From NCBI RefSeq assembly GCF_025857195.1, contig NZ_CP109787.1, forward strand, positions 3,385,501 through 3,449,500: a stretch of DNA of 64,000 nt. Reading direction: 5' to 3'. Numbering within the stretch: the first letter of the stretch is position 1; every line of letters starts with the position of its first letter. The position numbers and the translations under genes are program-made. A model generated the notes under the pieces. That model was not told the origin of the DNA and made no database searches. It was given only the letters and a program-made list of their open reading frames with translations. This document shows, piece by piece, positions 63,897-64,000 of the stretch. This DNA is from Leisingera thetidis (GTDB lineage Bacteria > Pseudomonadota > Alphaproteobacteria > Rhodobacterales > Rhodobacteraceae).

Positions 63897-64000
63897 TCAG
63901 CGAGCGTCGTGGATAATCTCGCCGTCGAAGACTGTAAGCGGGAACTTGGTCTCCGCGATGTCCCAGATCGTCTCCAAATTCTGCGACGGCGCTTCGATGT
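63897..64000 (-). CDS. C-terminal end of a gene entering from the right edge
   Basis: On the minus strand an open frame runs from the window edge to TGA at 63897, ending QNLETIWDIAETKFPLTVFDGEIIHDAR. The sequence is coding-like and followed by a hairpin. The family was not recognised from 33 residues. Strand and frame are well supported, identity is not. Confidence 0.5.
   Translation of the reverse strand, partial: IEAPSQNLETIWDIAETKFPLTVFDGEIIHDAR

Noticed and set aside
63563..63916. 117-codon frame near the right edge
   Set aside because: It has no ribosome site and no family features, and it crosses the hairpin and the end of the opposite-strand gene.

Overview
The window looks like a chromosomal segment of a marine alphaproteobacterium of the Rhodobacteraceae (Roseobacter group, possibly Leisingera/Phaeobacter-like). 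This rests on high GC, a TrcR (DUF1013) cell-cycle regulator, COQ9, a four-subunit sarcosine oxidase, several LysR/GcvA regulators, and many transport and oxidation genes for methylated amines. The genus assignment is inference. No rRNA, tRNA or CRISPR array was seen.

Layout. 1-15 kb is ordinary chromosome: trcR, RNase T2, a DUF2189 membrane protein, a quinone oxidoreductase, COQ9, rpsU, a secreted CAP-RTX protein, PPK2, an Lrp/alanine dehydrogenase pair, mscL and an MscS channel, an overlapping phosphoribosyltransferase-YtoQ-GNAT operon, and a methyltransferase/LysR pair. pheT lies at 15.4-17.8 kb and pheS at 48.2-49.2 kb, on the same strand and in pheS-to-pheT order. The roughly 30 kb between them is catabolic and transport genes.

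That block has two parts. Part A (18.3-36.7 kb) looks devoted to methylated or quaternary amines: a polyamine-type ABC importer, a dimethylglycine/sarcosine dehydrogenase-GcvT fusion, a non-pyrrolysine MttB homologue, a GcvA-like regulator, soxBDAG, a DddP-type M24 metalloenzyme, a gamma-butyrobetaine-dioxygenase-like enzyme and a TetR regulator with palindromic operator candidates. Part B (37-46.7 kb) is an RpiR-controlled module: ornithine cyclodeaminase, a glutamine-synthetase-like ligase, a Liv-type importer with a fused permease-ATPase, an N-formylglutamate amidohydrolase, a decayed aminotransferase and an isochorismatase-fold hydrolase. A 15-bp direct repeat brackets part B.

49-54 kb holds a GlxA-type regulator, a cysteine hydrolase, a DUF1326 protein, a sterol-desaturase-family membrane protein, an AraC regulator and a PPOX-fold protein. 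An IS66 remnant follows. 55.6-63.4 kb is a LysR-controlled operon: agmatinase-family ureohydrolase, two SDRs, a polysaccharide-deacetylase-fold hydrolase, a 54-residue membrane peptide, an NCS1 permease and a GMC oxidoreductase. Its substrate is not evident, and it is the best candidate here for an undescribed pathway. The window ends inside a minus-strand gene.
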